A stretch of 51,048 nt of DNA from positions 1 to 51,048 of the forward strand of contig NZ_JAFRJO010000028.1 in the NCBI RefSeq assembly GCF_017432245.1. The letters are read 5' to 3'. The stretch comes from Methanobrevibacter sp. Lineage in GTDB: Archaea; Methanobacteriota; Methanobacteria; Methanobacteriales; Methanobacteriaceae. Below the pieces are notes generated by a model. The model made no database searches. It was not told the DNA's origin and saw nothing but the letters and a program-made list of their open reading frames with translations. A program made the position numbers and the translations under genes. This document shows positions 27,851 through 36,614 of the stretch, one piece after another (position 1 is the stretch's first letter; every line of letters begins with the position of its first letter).

Positions 27851-28321
27851 ATGGAAATTAAAGAAAAAACTATTGAAGATCAAAAAGTAGCTATCATGAA
27901 TTATAAGGGAGCTCTAAAGGATATGGATGTTTTGGTTTCTAAATTAACCGGATGGGTTGAAGTTGAAGAAATTGAAACTGCTGGAGACTTATTTGCAATA
28001 TTCTACAATAACCCAAGAACCGCTAAGGAAAATGAAGTTGTTTACGATGTAGGAATTCCAATCAATCCTGAATTAGACCCTGATGAAACTGAAGAGATTA
28101 GAATCGTAACCCTGATTGAACACAAGGTATTGTCTGGAATCCACAATGGAACTTTGGAAAATATTCAAGAAAGCTATAATATTATGGCAGAATACTCCAT
28201 TGAAAACAAATATGACATTATCGGTTCTCCTAAAGAAATTTACATAAAAAACAAATACGAAGTGGATAATGAAGAGGACTTAATAACTGAAATTCAATTA
28301 CCAGTTATTAAAATGGGATAA
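27851..28321 (+). CDS. GyrI-like small-molecule-binding domain protein
   Basis: A 156-residue protein with the GyrI/SOUL-like (bacterial transcription activator effector-binding) fold. KTIEDQKVAIMNYKGALKDM is the typical opening and YDVGIPINPELDP the repeated GIPI-type strand; the C-terminal half repeats the pattern with LIEHKVLSGIHNGTLENIQE. It has no DNA-binding domain. GGTGT lies before the ATG, 61 bases after moeA. Ligand and role are unknown. Confidence 0.82.
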   Translation: MEIKEKTIEDQKVAIMNYKGALKDMDVLVSKLTGWVEVEEIETAGDLFAIFYNNPRTAKENEVVYDVGIPINPELDPDETEEIRIVTLIEHKVLSGIHNGTLENIQESYNIMAEYSIENKYDIIGSPKEIYIKNKYEVDNEEDLITEIQLPVIKMG

Positions 28322-28380
28322 ATTATTCCATACTCTTAAATCTCTAATTCTATTAAATCTACTGGGAAGGAAATGATAAA

Positions 28381-28677
28381 ATGGCTAAAGAGAAAAGTAA
28401 AAAAATGACTAAAAAGGAAGAGGAAAAACTTAATGAAAAAGTAGATAAAATAATAGAAAAAAACTTTGCAGACTTTTCATCTCAAGACGAGCTTGAGAAC
28501 TTCATCCAAAATGCCTTTGACACTAAAACCTCTAAATTCAATAAGAACCTAAAGAAAAAGGAAAAGGAAATAAATAAAAAAGTGTCAAAAGCATACAAAA
28601 CAGACACTAAAAGAATTGATAGAAAAATGAAGGAATTGGATAAGAAAATCAATGCAAGATTTAAAAATATAGGATAA
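28381..28677 (+). CDS. Small lysine-rich coiled-coil protein
   Basis: A 98-residue highly charged protein with about a third Lys and many Glu residues, probably all-helical (KKMTKKEEEKLNEKVDKII; KKKEKEINKKVSKAYK; ELDKKINARF). No family recognised. A clear GGAAGG site precedes the ATG, and the gene follows the GyrI-like gene by 59 bases, so the three-gene moeA unit is possible. Codon use and ribosome site support a real gene. Confidence 0.7.
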   Translation: MAKEKSKKMTKKEEEKLNEKVDKIIEKNFADFSSQDELENFIQNAFDTKTSKFNKNLKKKEKEINKKVSKAYKTDTKRIDRKMKELDKKINARFKNIG

Positions 28678-28727
28678 AAAATAGATAAAAAGTTAAAATA
28701 CTGAAAAATTATTTTATTTAGGTGGGA

Positions 28728-30032
28728 TTAATTACCCACCACTCTTACATCATGTAAAAGCAATTTAGGAACAATGAAAGATCCTCTTTGCTTTGTCTCT
28801 TTACCTACAGCTACTGCATCACCTAGCAAATCATATATATTACCAGAAATCATAGCTTTTTTAATAGGTTTTTTGACTCCTTTATCGATTAAAAATGAAT
28901 TGCTTGCTTCAACTGAAAAGTCTCCAGTTATCGGATTTGCAGTATGTGCACCTAAAACATCAGTAACCATGAATGCATCATTTATTTCATCTTCAAAAAC
29001 ATGATCTTTAAAGTCAAAAATAATATTTGAACCGCTAACAGAAGGAGTTCCTGCATAGGAACCTCTAAACCCATTGGAAGTGCTTTTGACTCCATCCTTA
29101 TTAGCTGTATAAATATCATATAAATATCCTTTAAGAACACCATCTTCAACTAATGAGGTTCTTCTTGAAGCAGTTCCTTCATCATCACTTACTCCAGAGT
29201 TCAAACCTCCATCGACAGTGCCGTCATCATAAATGGAAAGACCTTCAGTGACTATTTTCTCACCGATTTTACCAGCAAGTCTTGACCTTCCCCTTTGAAC
29301 ATTATCTGCACTAAAACCGCTCATGAAAGTGGAGAGAAGTCCAGTTACCGCATGATAATCCAATATGACATCCTTATCTGAAGTTTCAATATGATCACCA
29401 TCCAATGAGGACTTTGCCAAATCACATAAGTCTTCAGCCAATTTGATTCCGTCCAAATCATAAAGACATGATGAAACAGAGTCATAAGCAGTTGCCAAAT
29501 CACCATCTTTTATTGCATTTATTGAAACACCTAATGCAAAACCGGTGGACTTGTCATAAGCTTCAACACCATTGGAGTTTACAATCAAGACTTCACCTTC
29601 TGCTGCTGAAAATCCACCTGAAGTGGTTTGACATCCATTATCTTCAATGCAGTTTAATACAGATTTTAAAGAACTTGTAAGTTCATCCAAATCAATTTCC
29701 TGGAACTTCTTATCAAAAGTGCCATTGATTTTCGGCAATTTTTCAAGCTCTGCAAAAGAGAAATTCTCATCTTTAGAATTAAGTTTAGAGTTTAAGTAAG
29801 CATTTTCACAAGTCTTTGCAATTTCAGACATGTCTGATGTGAAAGCAAAACCTACTGAACCGTCTTTAATAACTCTTACACCAATGCCTAAACTAATCTC
29901 TTCTTTTGCAAAATTCAAATCAGTCTTTTGGGAATCCAATTGAAGCAATTCAGTGTTTTCCAAATAAATTTCATAATTATCTGAATATTTTGAAATTTCC
30001 CTTTTTGCCTCTTCCGCTAATTCATATAACAT
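28728..30032 (-). CDS. pmbA: TldD/PmbA family protein (PmbA-like)
   Basis: A 434-residue protein of the PmbA half of the TldD/PmbA pair. Characteristic segments are GGLNSGVSDDEGTASRR, VEDGVLKGYLYDIYTA and the C-terminal FSVEASNSFLIDKG. The HExxxH metal site of TldD is absent, as expected for PmbA. In bacteria the pair processes unstructured peptides; no tldD gene is in the window. A GTGAT site precedes the ATG. Alternative functions are open. Confidence 0.92.
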   Translation of the reverse strand: MLYELAEEAKREISKYSDNYEIYLENTELLQLDSQKTDLNFAKEEISLGIGVRVIKDGSVGFAFTSDMSEIAKTCENAYLNSKLNSKDENFSFAELEKLPKINGTFDKKFQEIDLDELTSSLKSVLNCIEDNGCQTTSGGFSAAEGEVLIVNSNGVEAYDKSTGFALGVSINAIKDGDLATAYDSVSSCLYDLDGIKLAEDLCDLAKSSLDGDHIETSDKDVILDYHAVTGLLSTFMSGFSADNVQRGRSRLAGKIGEKIVTEGLSIYDDGTVDGGLNSGVSDDEGTASRRTSLVEDGVLKGYLYDIYTANKDGVKSTSNGFRGSYAGTPSVSGSNIIFDFKDHVFEDEINDAFMVTDVLGAHTANPITGDFSVEASNSFLIDKGVKKPIKKAMISGNIYDLLGDAVAVGKETKQRGSFIVPKLLLHDVRVVGN

Positions 30033-30103
30033 ATTATCACACTAAATGATATAAATAAGATTAAAATAAAAATTTTTTAAATAATTTAAATAATTTCATT
30101 AAA

Positions 30104-30808
30104 TTATTCCACATTAAAAACAAATTTATCAATAGCTTCTGCTACTCCATCCCCATACTTATTCTCACAAACATAATCTGCGATTTCCTTTAGTTCATCA
30201 CATGCATTAGCCACTGCAACTTTAAATCCTGCAGCATGTAAAAAGTCAATGTCATTTTCACTGTCCCCAATGCACATCATGTTTTCAATATTGTAATTCA
30301 AGAGCTTAGCCAATTCAGCAAGCCCTGTTCCCTTATCAACATCAGGATCTGTCAAGTGAAGTGCAAATCCACTATCATAAATTTCAACATCAAAGTCTTG
30401 GAGGAGCTCTTTAAGTGGTTCTGAATCCATATTCTTATAGAAACAGATTTCAGAAACCCTAGCATCGGAATCCTCAACAATCTTAAATGGAATATCCTCG
30501 CCAAACTTTTCAAGTAAAAAGTCATAAGCCTTTTGAGCTTTGGAAATGTCTCCTAAAACAATTACCCTATTGTCATTATATCCATCTTGATAGATGACTC
30601 CACCATTTTCACAAACTAAACCTCCAGTAGTTCCAACAAGTGTAGCCACTGCATAGGCAAAGTGTGAAATGTTTCCAGTAGCAATGATTACTGGAATACC
30701 TGCATCTTCCGCTTTACGTAGAGCATCCAATGCACTATGACAAACTCTTCTTTTTCCATCTGTAATTGTTCCATCAACATCTACAGCTATCGCTTCTATT
30801 TTTACCAT
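30104..30808 (-). CDS. Phosphoglycolate phosphatase (archaeal HAD type)
   Basis: A 234-residue HAD phosphatase. Motif I is AVDVDGTITDGKRR, motif II lies in ATGNISHFA, and motif IV is CIGDSENDIDFLHAAGFKVA. The C2 cap matches archaeal sucrose-phosphate-phosphatase-like PGPs. It would remove phosphate from 2-phosphoglycolate, but other sugar phosphates are possible. It starts at ATG 30808 with GGATT upstream, between pmbA-like and hypD genes on the same strand. Confidence 0.9.
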   Translation of the reverse strand: MVKIEAIAVDVDGTITDGKRRVCHSALDALRKAEDAGIPVIIATGNISHFAYAVATLVGTTGGLVCENGGVIYQDGYNDNRVIVLGDISKAQKAYDFLLEKFGEDIPFKIVEDSDARVSEICFYKNMDSEPLKELLQDFDVEIYDSGFALHLTDPDVDKGTGLAELAKLLNYNIENMMCIGDSENDIDFLHAAGFKVAVANACDELKEIADYVCENKYGDGVAEAIDKFVFNVE

Positions 30809-30864
30809 GTTATCAAATCCTTAAAAATGATTGCATAAAGAAACTATAAAATCAATTGTTTAAC

Positions 30865-31917
30865 TTATCTGCTATATCTGTGAGCAATGTTACAGGTTCC
30901 TTCCTTACTTACCATACATGCACCGATTGGGTGCATTGGATTACATGCCTTTCTAAACAATTTGCAGTCAGTTGGCTTTGCCATACCTCTTAAGATAGGT
31001 CCGCAAATACATCCTTTAGGAGCTTCAGTAACATCTTTCACTTCAATGTCATATTTCTTCCTTGCATCCCACTCGGCAAACTCATCATTAACTTCCAAAA
31101 CGGAGTTAGGAATTTTTGGGAAACCTCTCCATTCTCTGCTTTCCACATGGAAAACCTCATCCATCATTTCCTTTCCAATGACATTTCCTTCAGTTCTTAC
31201 AGCACGCTTATATTCATTGTCGATTCTTGGGGTTCCATTGTCAATTTGTCTTAAGATCATATAAACGGACATCAGGATATCCAATGGATTGAAACCTGCC
31301 ACAGCTTGAGGAATGCCATATTCAGTTGAGAACTTCTCAAATGGCTCAGTTCCTAAAATTGTACATACGTGTCCAGGTTCAATTAAAGCATTTAAATTGG
31401 TTTCACCTGAATTGATCAAGAAGTCAATAGCTGGTGGAATCAATCTGTGACATGAAACTATTGAGAAGTTTTCAGGAGGCTTTTTCAATAATTCAGATGC
31501 AGTTGCAGGTGCAGTTGTTTCAAAACCTGCAGACATGAATACAACATCATTGTCTACTTTTTCTGCAATTTCCACTGCATTTGGAATACCGTAAACAACC
31601 CTTACATCTGCACCTTCCGCTTTTGCTTCAGCAAGAGAGCCATTGGAACCTGGCACTCTTAACATGTCTCCAAAAGTGGTTACAGTAACTCCTTTTTCTA
31701 TCAATTGTAAACATTCATCAATTTCTCTTGAAGGAACAACACACACAGGACATCCTGGCCCTGCAACAATCTCAACTTCAGGAGGAAGCAAAGACCTTAT
31801 ACCGTGTTCCATAATGGTATGTTCATGAGAACCACAAACATGCATAATTTTAACAGGAGTAGCTAAATCATTTATTCTTTTAATTAAAGTATCAGCCATC
31901 TCTTTCATACTAGCCAT
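30865..31917 (-). CDS. hypD: Hydrogenase maturation protein HypD
   Basis: A 350-residue protein. HVCGSHEH, GPGCPVCVVP, the GFETTAPATA segment and the C-terminal iron-sulfur cysteines (GCICGPILRG, CKLFRKACNPMHPIGACMV) are all present. HypD with HypC builds the Fe(CN)2CO group of [NiFe] hydrogenases. GGTGT precedes the ATG. No other hyp gene is in the window; a LarC-like nickel-insertion protein is at the far end but unrelated in position. Confidence 0.97.
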   Translation of the reverse strand: MASMKEMADTLIKRINDLATPVKIMHVCGSHEHTIMEHGIRSLLPPEVEIVAGPGCPVCVVPSREIDECLQLIEKGVTVTTFGDMLRVPGSNGSLAEAKAEGADVRVVYGIPNAVEIAEKVDNDVVFMSAGFETTAPATASELLKKPPENFSIVSCHRLIPPAIDFLINSGETNLNALIEPGHVCTILGTEPFEKFSTEYGIPQAVAGFNPLDILMSVYMILRQIDNGTPRIDNEYKRAVRTEGNVIGKEMMDEVFHVESREWRGFPKIPNSVLEVNDEFAEWDARKKYDIEVKDVTEAPKGCICGPILRGMAKPTDCKLFRKACNPMHPIGACMVSKEGTCNIAHRYSR

Positions 31918-32268
31918 TATAACACCTTAAATTCTTTATAATAAATTATCTGATTAATTTTAAAATTTTCAATAAATTTCTTCTAAATTTATTTAATATT
32001 TTAATTTTCAATTATTTTAATAATTAAAAAGTTCTACTTAATTAACTTATATAATTAATAAAATTTAATATTAATTAATAATATACTATTATTAGTTTGT
32101 CTTAATTAATAATATTTTTTAAAATTCAAAAAATTTGAATAAATTTTTTATTTTCAAATAATGAATGAAAATAATGAATGAAAATAATGAATGAAAATAA
32201 AAAATGAAAATAATGAATGAAAAAAAATGAAAATAATGATTAAAAATTAAATAGCTAAAGGTTTTAAA
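31918..32268. other. 351-bp leader region of the nonulosonic acid operon
   Basis: Separates hypD (minus) from the glycan operon (plus). The left part carries promoter elements of both genes, with TATA-like TTATATAATTAA near 32045-32058. The right part holds the 13-bp tandem repeats. No gene or structured RNA. Confidence 0.6.
32161..32242. repeat. 13-bp tandem repeat in the glycan operon leader
   Basis: Unit ATGAATGAAAATA: three exact copies at 32161-32199, then degenerate copies to about 32242. The last unit ends about 27 bases before the first gene of the nonulosonic acid operon. The unit is not a multiple of three and is non-coding. Confidence 0.85.
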
Positions 32269-33999
32269 ATGTATAAGGATAATAGAATTTTAGTTGTAAT
32301 CCCTGCCAGAGGTGGTTCTAAAGGCATTCCTCGAAAAAACATAAGACTACTCGGAGGAAAACCGCTTATTGCACATACAATAGAAATGGGAAAGGCATCA
32401 AAATATGTTGATGACATTATTGTAACAACCGATGACAATGAAATAAAATTCATTGCAGAGAAATTTGGTGCAGAAACTGTAAAAAGAGATGGGAAACTTG
32501 CGGAAGACTCAATTCCACTTGATCCTGTAATCCATGACGCTACAATTCAAAAAGAGAAAAAAGATAATGAAAAATATGATGTTGTAATAACAGTACAGCC
32601 TACTTCCCCACTTCTTAAAACAAAAACCTTAGATTTAGCTATTGAAACATTATTAAATCCAAATGAAGACAAGGAATTCTATGATACAATTATTAGTGTT
32701 GTTGACGACAGACACCTGAGTTGGGGATACGATGAGAAAAACAAGAAGTATTTCCCATTATACAAGGAAAGGGTTAACAGGCAATACCTGCCGAAAGCAT
32801 ATAAAGAGACAGGAAGCATATTTGCAACAAAACGAGAATTTGTAACTGAAAACAGCCGTCTTGGAAATAATATTGGGCTTGTTGAAATATCCAAACAAGA
32901 AAGCATTGATATTGACAATTATGAAGACTGGTGGGTAGCTGAAAGAATACTAAAGAAAAAGAAAATACTGATTAAAGCCGATGCTTCCCATGAAATCGGC
33001 ACCGGGCATATCTATAGGGCATTGGCAATAGCTTCCAAATTAGTCAATCATGAAGTGGTATTCTTGCTTGATGAGGCACAACCATTAGGAATTGAAATCG
33101 TTAAAAATAACAACTATCCTTACATTACTCATAACAGCAATAAAGGCAAAGGAAAGAAAGCAGATGAGAAAGCTAAAGAGGAATTGATTGAAAAGATAGT
33201 TGAATATGACCCAGATATTGTTATCAATGATATCCTCAATACAAATTCAAAGTATATAAAATCACTTAGGGATAAAGGATTCTTCATAGTTAATTTTGAG
33301 GATGTCGGAGGGGGAGTGAAATATGCACATATGGTCTTTGATGCATTATATGAGCATAAGATACCTCTTAAAAACCTTTACTCCGGACATAAATATTACA
33401 TTCTAAAAGATGAGTTTTACTATCAATCATTTAAGGAAATCAAAGAGGGCGTCGATAAGGTTCTTCTCACATTTGGAGGAACAGATCCAAATAACTTAAC
33501 TGAGAAGGTTCTTGAAGCGATTTTGGAAAGTGATTACAAAAACAAAATCGAGATTATTTTAGGACTTGGTTATGGAAACAAAAAGGAAATCCAAGATAAA
33601 TACAAGGATGATGAAAGAATAGAAATCTATGAAAACGTTAAGAACATGAGTGAGCATATGCACGATGCTGACTTGATATTCACTTCTGCAGGAAGAACCA
33701 TGTATGAAATAGCTTCACTTGGAGTTCCTTGCATCTGCCTTTGCCAAAATGAAAGAGAATTAAGCCACATCTTTGGAAATGTGGAGCATGGATTCATTAA
33801 TTTAGGTTTAGGCAGCGAGGTCTCTAAAGAAGAAATAAAGGAAACATTTGAAAATACAATTGAAGACTTCCAATTAAGGAAAGAAATGAACAAGAGAATG
33901 AGTGAAGTTGACTTGAAACATGGCTTTGATAACATCAAAAGGTTAATCAAGCAATCATACAAAGAATGGAAAGAAGAATTGAAAATGGAAAATAGATGA
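32269..33999 (+). CDS. CMP-nonulosonate synthetase fused to a PseG-like domain
   Basis: A 576-residue fusion. Residues 1-225 form a CMP-sialic acid synthetase-type domain (VVIPARGGSKGIPRKNIR with TVQPTSPLL and the ETGSIFATKRE segment). Residues 227-576 form a PseG/SpsG-like GT-B fold: DASHEIGTGHIYRALAIA with the catalytic histidine, TFGGTDPNNLTEKVLEAI and the SAGRTMYEIASLGVP segment. PseG-type enzymes hydrolyse UDP from a modified sugar, giving the sugar used by NeuB-type synthase. So one polypeptide would do two steps of a nonulosonic acid (pseudaminic-like) pathway. GG-rich site before ATG; 21 bases before the next gene. Confidence 0.93.
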   Translation: MYKDNRILVVIPARGGSKGIPRKNIRLLGGKPLIAHTIEMGKASKYVDDIIVTTDDNEIKFIAEKFGAETVKRDGKLAEDSIPLDPVIHDATIQKEKKDNEKYDVVITVQPTSPLLKTKTLDLAIETLLNPNEDKEFYDTIISVVDDRHLSWGYDEKNKKYFPLYKERVNRQYLPKAYKETGSIFATKREFVTENSRLGNNIGLVEISKQESIDIDNYEDWWVAERILKKKKILIKADASHEIGTGHIYRALAIASKLVNHEVVFLLDEAQPLGIEIVKNNNYPYITHNSNKGKGKKADEKAKEELIEKIVEYDPDIVINDILNTNSKYIKSLRDKGFFIVNFEDVGGGVKYAHMVFDALYEHKIPLKNLYSGHKYYILKDEFYYQSFKEIKEGVDKVLLTFGGTDPNNLTEKVLEAILESDYKNKIEIILGLGYGNKKEIQDKYKDDERIEIYENVKNMSEHMHDADLIFTSAGRTMYEIASLGVPCICLCQNERELSHIFGNVEHGFINLGLGSEVSKEEIKETFENTIEDFQLRKEMNKRMSEVDLKHGFDNIKRLIKQSYKEWKEELKMENR

Positions 34000-34020
34000 A
34001 GATGAAAAATAGGTGAAAAT

Positions 34021-35091
34021 ATGAGCATATTCAATGAAGAACCATTTTTAATAGCTGAAATTGGTGTAAATTACTATGATATTGCAAAAAAGGAAAATAT
34101 AAGCAATATGGATGCAGCTAAACTAATGGTTAAAGAAGCAAAAGATGCAGGTTGCAATGCAGTTAAATTCCAATCATATAAAGCGAATACAATAGCTTCC
34201 AAGAACTCTCCAGCATATTGGGATACAAATGAGGAGCCTACAACTTCACAATACGAATTGTTTAAGAAATTCGATTCCTTTGGAGAAGCGGAATATAGGG
34301 AAATAGCTGATTACTGCAATGAGATTGGAATAATGTTTCTATCAACACCTTTTGACTTTGATTCCATTGATTATTTGGATGAATTCATGGATGTCTATAA
34401 GATATCATCATCAGACCTTACAAACATTCCTTTCATAAAAAAAATTGCAGAAAAAGGAAAGGACATTATCATTTCAACTGGAGCTTCCACTCTTGATGAG
34501 ATTAAATTAGCAATAGACACTATAGAAAAGACCAATGAAAAATACACAAGCGGTGATGCTGGAATAGGAATTATGCATTGTGTCCTTTCATATCCAACTG
34601 ACAACAGCGATGCAAACTTACTTATGATTAAAAACCTTAAGGATTTGTACCCTAACTATGAAATCGGTTACTCAGATCATACAAAGCCTGATGAAAACAT
34701 GCTTATTTTAACAACCGCTTACCTTTATGGAGCAACAATCCTTGAAAAGCATTATACATTAGATAAAACATTGCAAGGAAATGACCATTATCATGGAATG
34801 GACCCAGATGATGTAAGAAAATTCAATGAAAACATAAAACTTATCAAAACAATCAATGGACAATACGATAAGGTCCCTCTATCTTGTGAAAGCGAATCAA
34901 GAAAGCAAGCAAGACGTTCCATTATTGCAAAAGAGGAAATTAAAGAAGGGACAGTGATTTCTGAAGATATGCTCACATACAAAAGACCTGGAACAGGCAT
35001 TTCACCAAGTGAACTAGATAAAATCATCGGTAAAAAGGCAAAAATGGATATTGCTGAAGATGAATTGATTAAATATGAATATTTGGAATAA
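34021..35091 (+). CDS. Nonulosonic acid synthase (NeuB/PseI family)
   Basis: A 356-residue protein. A TIM barrel opens with FLIAEIGVNYYD and carries CNAVKFQSYKANTIA, ISSSDLTNIPFIKKIAE, MHCVLSYPTD and GYSDHTKPDEN; a C-terminal SAF domain with RRSIIAKEEIKEGTVISEDM and KRPGTGISPSEL follows. It condenses phosphoenolpyruvate with an N-acetylated hexose to make a nine-carbon acid. NeuB, LegI and PseI cannot be separated by eye. GGTGA precedes the ATG. It is the second gene of the operon. Confidence 0.95.
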   Translation: MSIFNEEPFLIAEIGVNYYDIAKKENISNMDAAKLMVKEAKDAGCNAVKFQSYKANTIASKNSPAYWDTNEEPTTSQYELFKKFDSFGEAEYREIADYCNEIGIMFLSTPFDFDSIDYLDEFMDVYKISSSDLTNIPFIKKIAEKGKDIIISTGASTLDEIKLAIDTIEKTNEKYTSGDAGIGIMHCVLSYPTDNSDANLLMIKNLKDLYPNYEIGYSDHTKPDENMLILTTAYLYGATILEKHYTLDKTLQGNDHYHGMDPDDVRKFNENIKLIKTINGQYDKVPLSCESESRKQARRSIIAKEEIKEGTVISEDMLTYKRPGTGISPSELDKIIGKKAKMDIAEDELIKYEYLE

Positions 35092-35114
35092 ATTATAATC
35101 ATCAAGGAATTTTT

Positions 35115-36614
35115 ATGACTTTTACAGTGAAAGAGATTTGTCAAGAGATTTGGAATCTTGAAGAGAAATATGAGTTGAATCATAAGGAGATTCAAGGTTG
35201 CTATCCTTGGCAATTGATTAGAATGTATTTATATTATGAAATAACTAGAAAGACAAATGTTTTTGAATCTGCTCAGCAGTCCAGTCTTTCCTTATTTGAT
35301 AAGATAAACTCATTCTTGCCTTTTCTCAAAAACAGCATTTTATCAAACCCTTTAAGCGGGAGAGAAAATGTGGATGTTTTGATATTCGACCATCCAAGAA
35401 AAGTCATATTTGAAGATGAATACCAAGATATCTATAGCTATTTTTTAAAAGACACTCTTAATAAAATTGGGAAAAGTTTTGAAACAATTGAATCCCCTTA
35501 TCTTAATCAACATTTTAGAAACAATGAAAACATTAAGGAAAATAATGTCAAATTCAATGACAGAATTCTCTTAGGTTCATTCATTCATAAAACAAGAAAT
35601 AGAGGAAAATTGTCTTTTACTGAAGATGAAAAGCAACTGATAAATGCAGTGAAAGAAGAGCTTGAAACTGATTTTAAAATTGAAATTGACTTGTTTACAA
35701 TCATAGAAGACCATATCCTGAATTTCCAATATGATTATGAAAAGTATATTGAACTTCTTCAAAGGAAAAATCCTAAAGTCGTATTTCTTGTAGTGGCTTA
35801 TGAAAATAAGGCATTAGTTGCAGCCTGTAAAAAAATGAATATAGAAATTATCGAATTGCAGCATGGAACCATCAGCCCATACCATTTAGGATACAGCTAT
35901 CCGGAAAACACTATGAAATCCAATGATGAAATCAAGGAAATTGAATACTTCCCAGACAAGATTCTAAGTTTTGGAGACTATTGGAAAAATGCTTGTCCAT
36001 TCCCTATAGATAGTGAAAACATTATTTCAATGGGTTTCCCATACTTTGAGGAAAACTCAAAAACATATATGAAAATAGCTGATAAAAAAGATAATGAACC
36101 TAATGATCAAAAGCAAATATTATTCATTTCACAAGGAGTTATTGGAAAATACTTATCTGAATTAGCATATGAAACAGCTTCAAACATCCATGAAAACAAT
36201 GATTCTCAAAATTTCAAATTTATCTATAAATTACATCCAGGGGAATATGGAACTTGGAAGGAAAATTACGATTACCTAACAAAAGCAAACGATGAATTCG
36301 ATAACTTTACTGTAATTGATAAAAGTGAACCTCCATTATACGAACTGTTTGCTAAAAGCCACTACCAAATAGGTGCTTTTTCAACTGCAATCTATGAAGG
36401 GCTTGCATTCAATTGCAAAACTTTCATAATAGATGTTCCTGGTGTGGAATATTTAGATGACCTAATCGATAAGGATATTGTAAAAAAGGTTAAAAACAGT
36501 GAAGAACTAATTAATTACATAAACAGTGAAAACATATCAATTCAAGAATATGATAAGGATTATTTCTTTAAGAGCTTTGATGAAACTATTTTTAAAAGTA
36601 TTTTAAGTGATTAA
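35115..36614 (+). CDS. Putative glycan transferase, unrecognised family
   Basis: A 499-residue protein, soluble, with no signal. The C-terminal half has features of capsule-type transferases of GT-B fold: IIELQHGTISPYHLGYSYPE, KILSFGDYWKN, then FIYKLHPGEYGTW and the phosphate/nucleotide-like region YQIGAFSTAIYEGLAF. These resemble KpsC/S, polysialyltransferase or TagF-type transferases. It stands between a NulO synthase and a flippase with a 23-base gap before and no gap after, so transfer of the CMP-nonulosonate is the simplest guess. Not confirmed; exact family unknown. Confidence 0.75.
   Translation: MTFTVKEICQEIWNLEEKYELNHKEIQGCYPWQLIRMYLYYEITRKTNVFESAQQSSLSLFDKINSFLPFLKNSILSNPLSGRENVDVLIFDHPRKVIFEDEYQDIYSYFLKDTLNKIGKSFETIESPYLNQHFRNNENIKENNVKFNDRILLGSFIHKTRNRGKLSFTEDEKQLINAVKEELETDFKIEIDLFTIIEDHILNFQYDYEKYIELLQRKNPKVVFLVVAYENKALVAACKKMNIEIIELQHGTISPYHLGYSYPENTMKSNDEIKEIEYFPDKILSFGDYWKNACPFPIDSENIISMGFPYFEENSKTYMKIADKKDNEPNDQKQILFISQGVIGKYLSELAYETASNIHENNDSQNFKFIYKLHPGEYGTWKENYDYLTKANDEFDNFTVIDKSEPPLYELFAKSHYQIGAFSTAIYEGLAFNCKTFIIDVPGVEYLDDLIDKDIVKKVKNSEELINYINSENISIQEYDKDYFFKSFDETIFKSILSD

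Noticed and set aside
32161-32242. Possible CRISPR array
   Set aside because: The copies are directly adjacent 13-bp units with no unique spacers between them.
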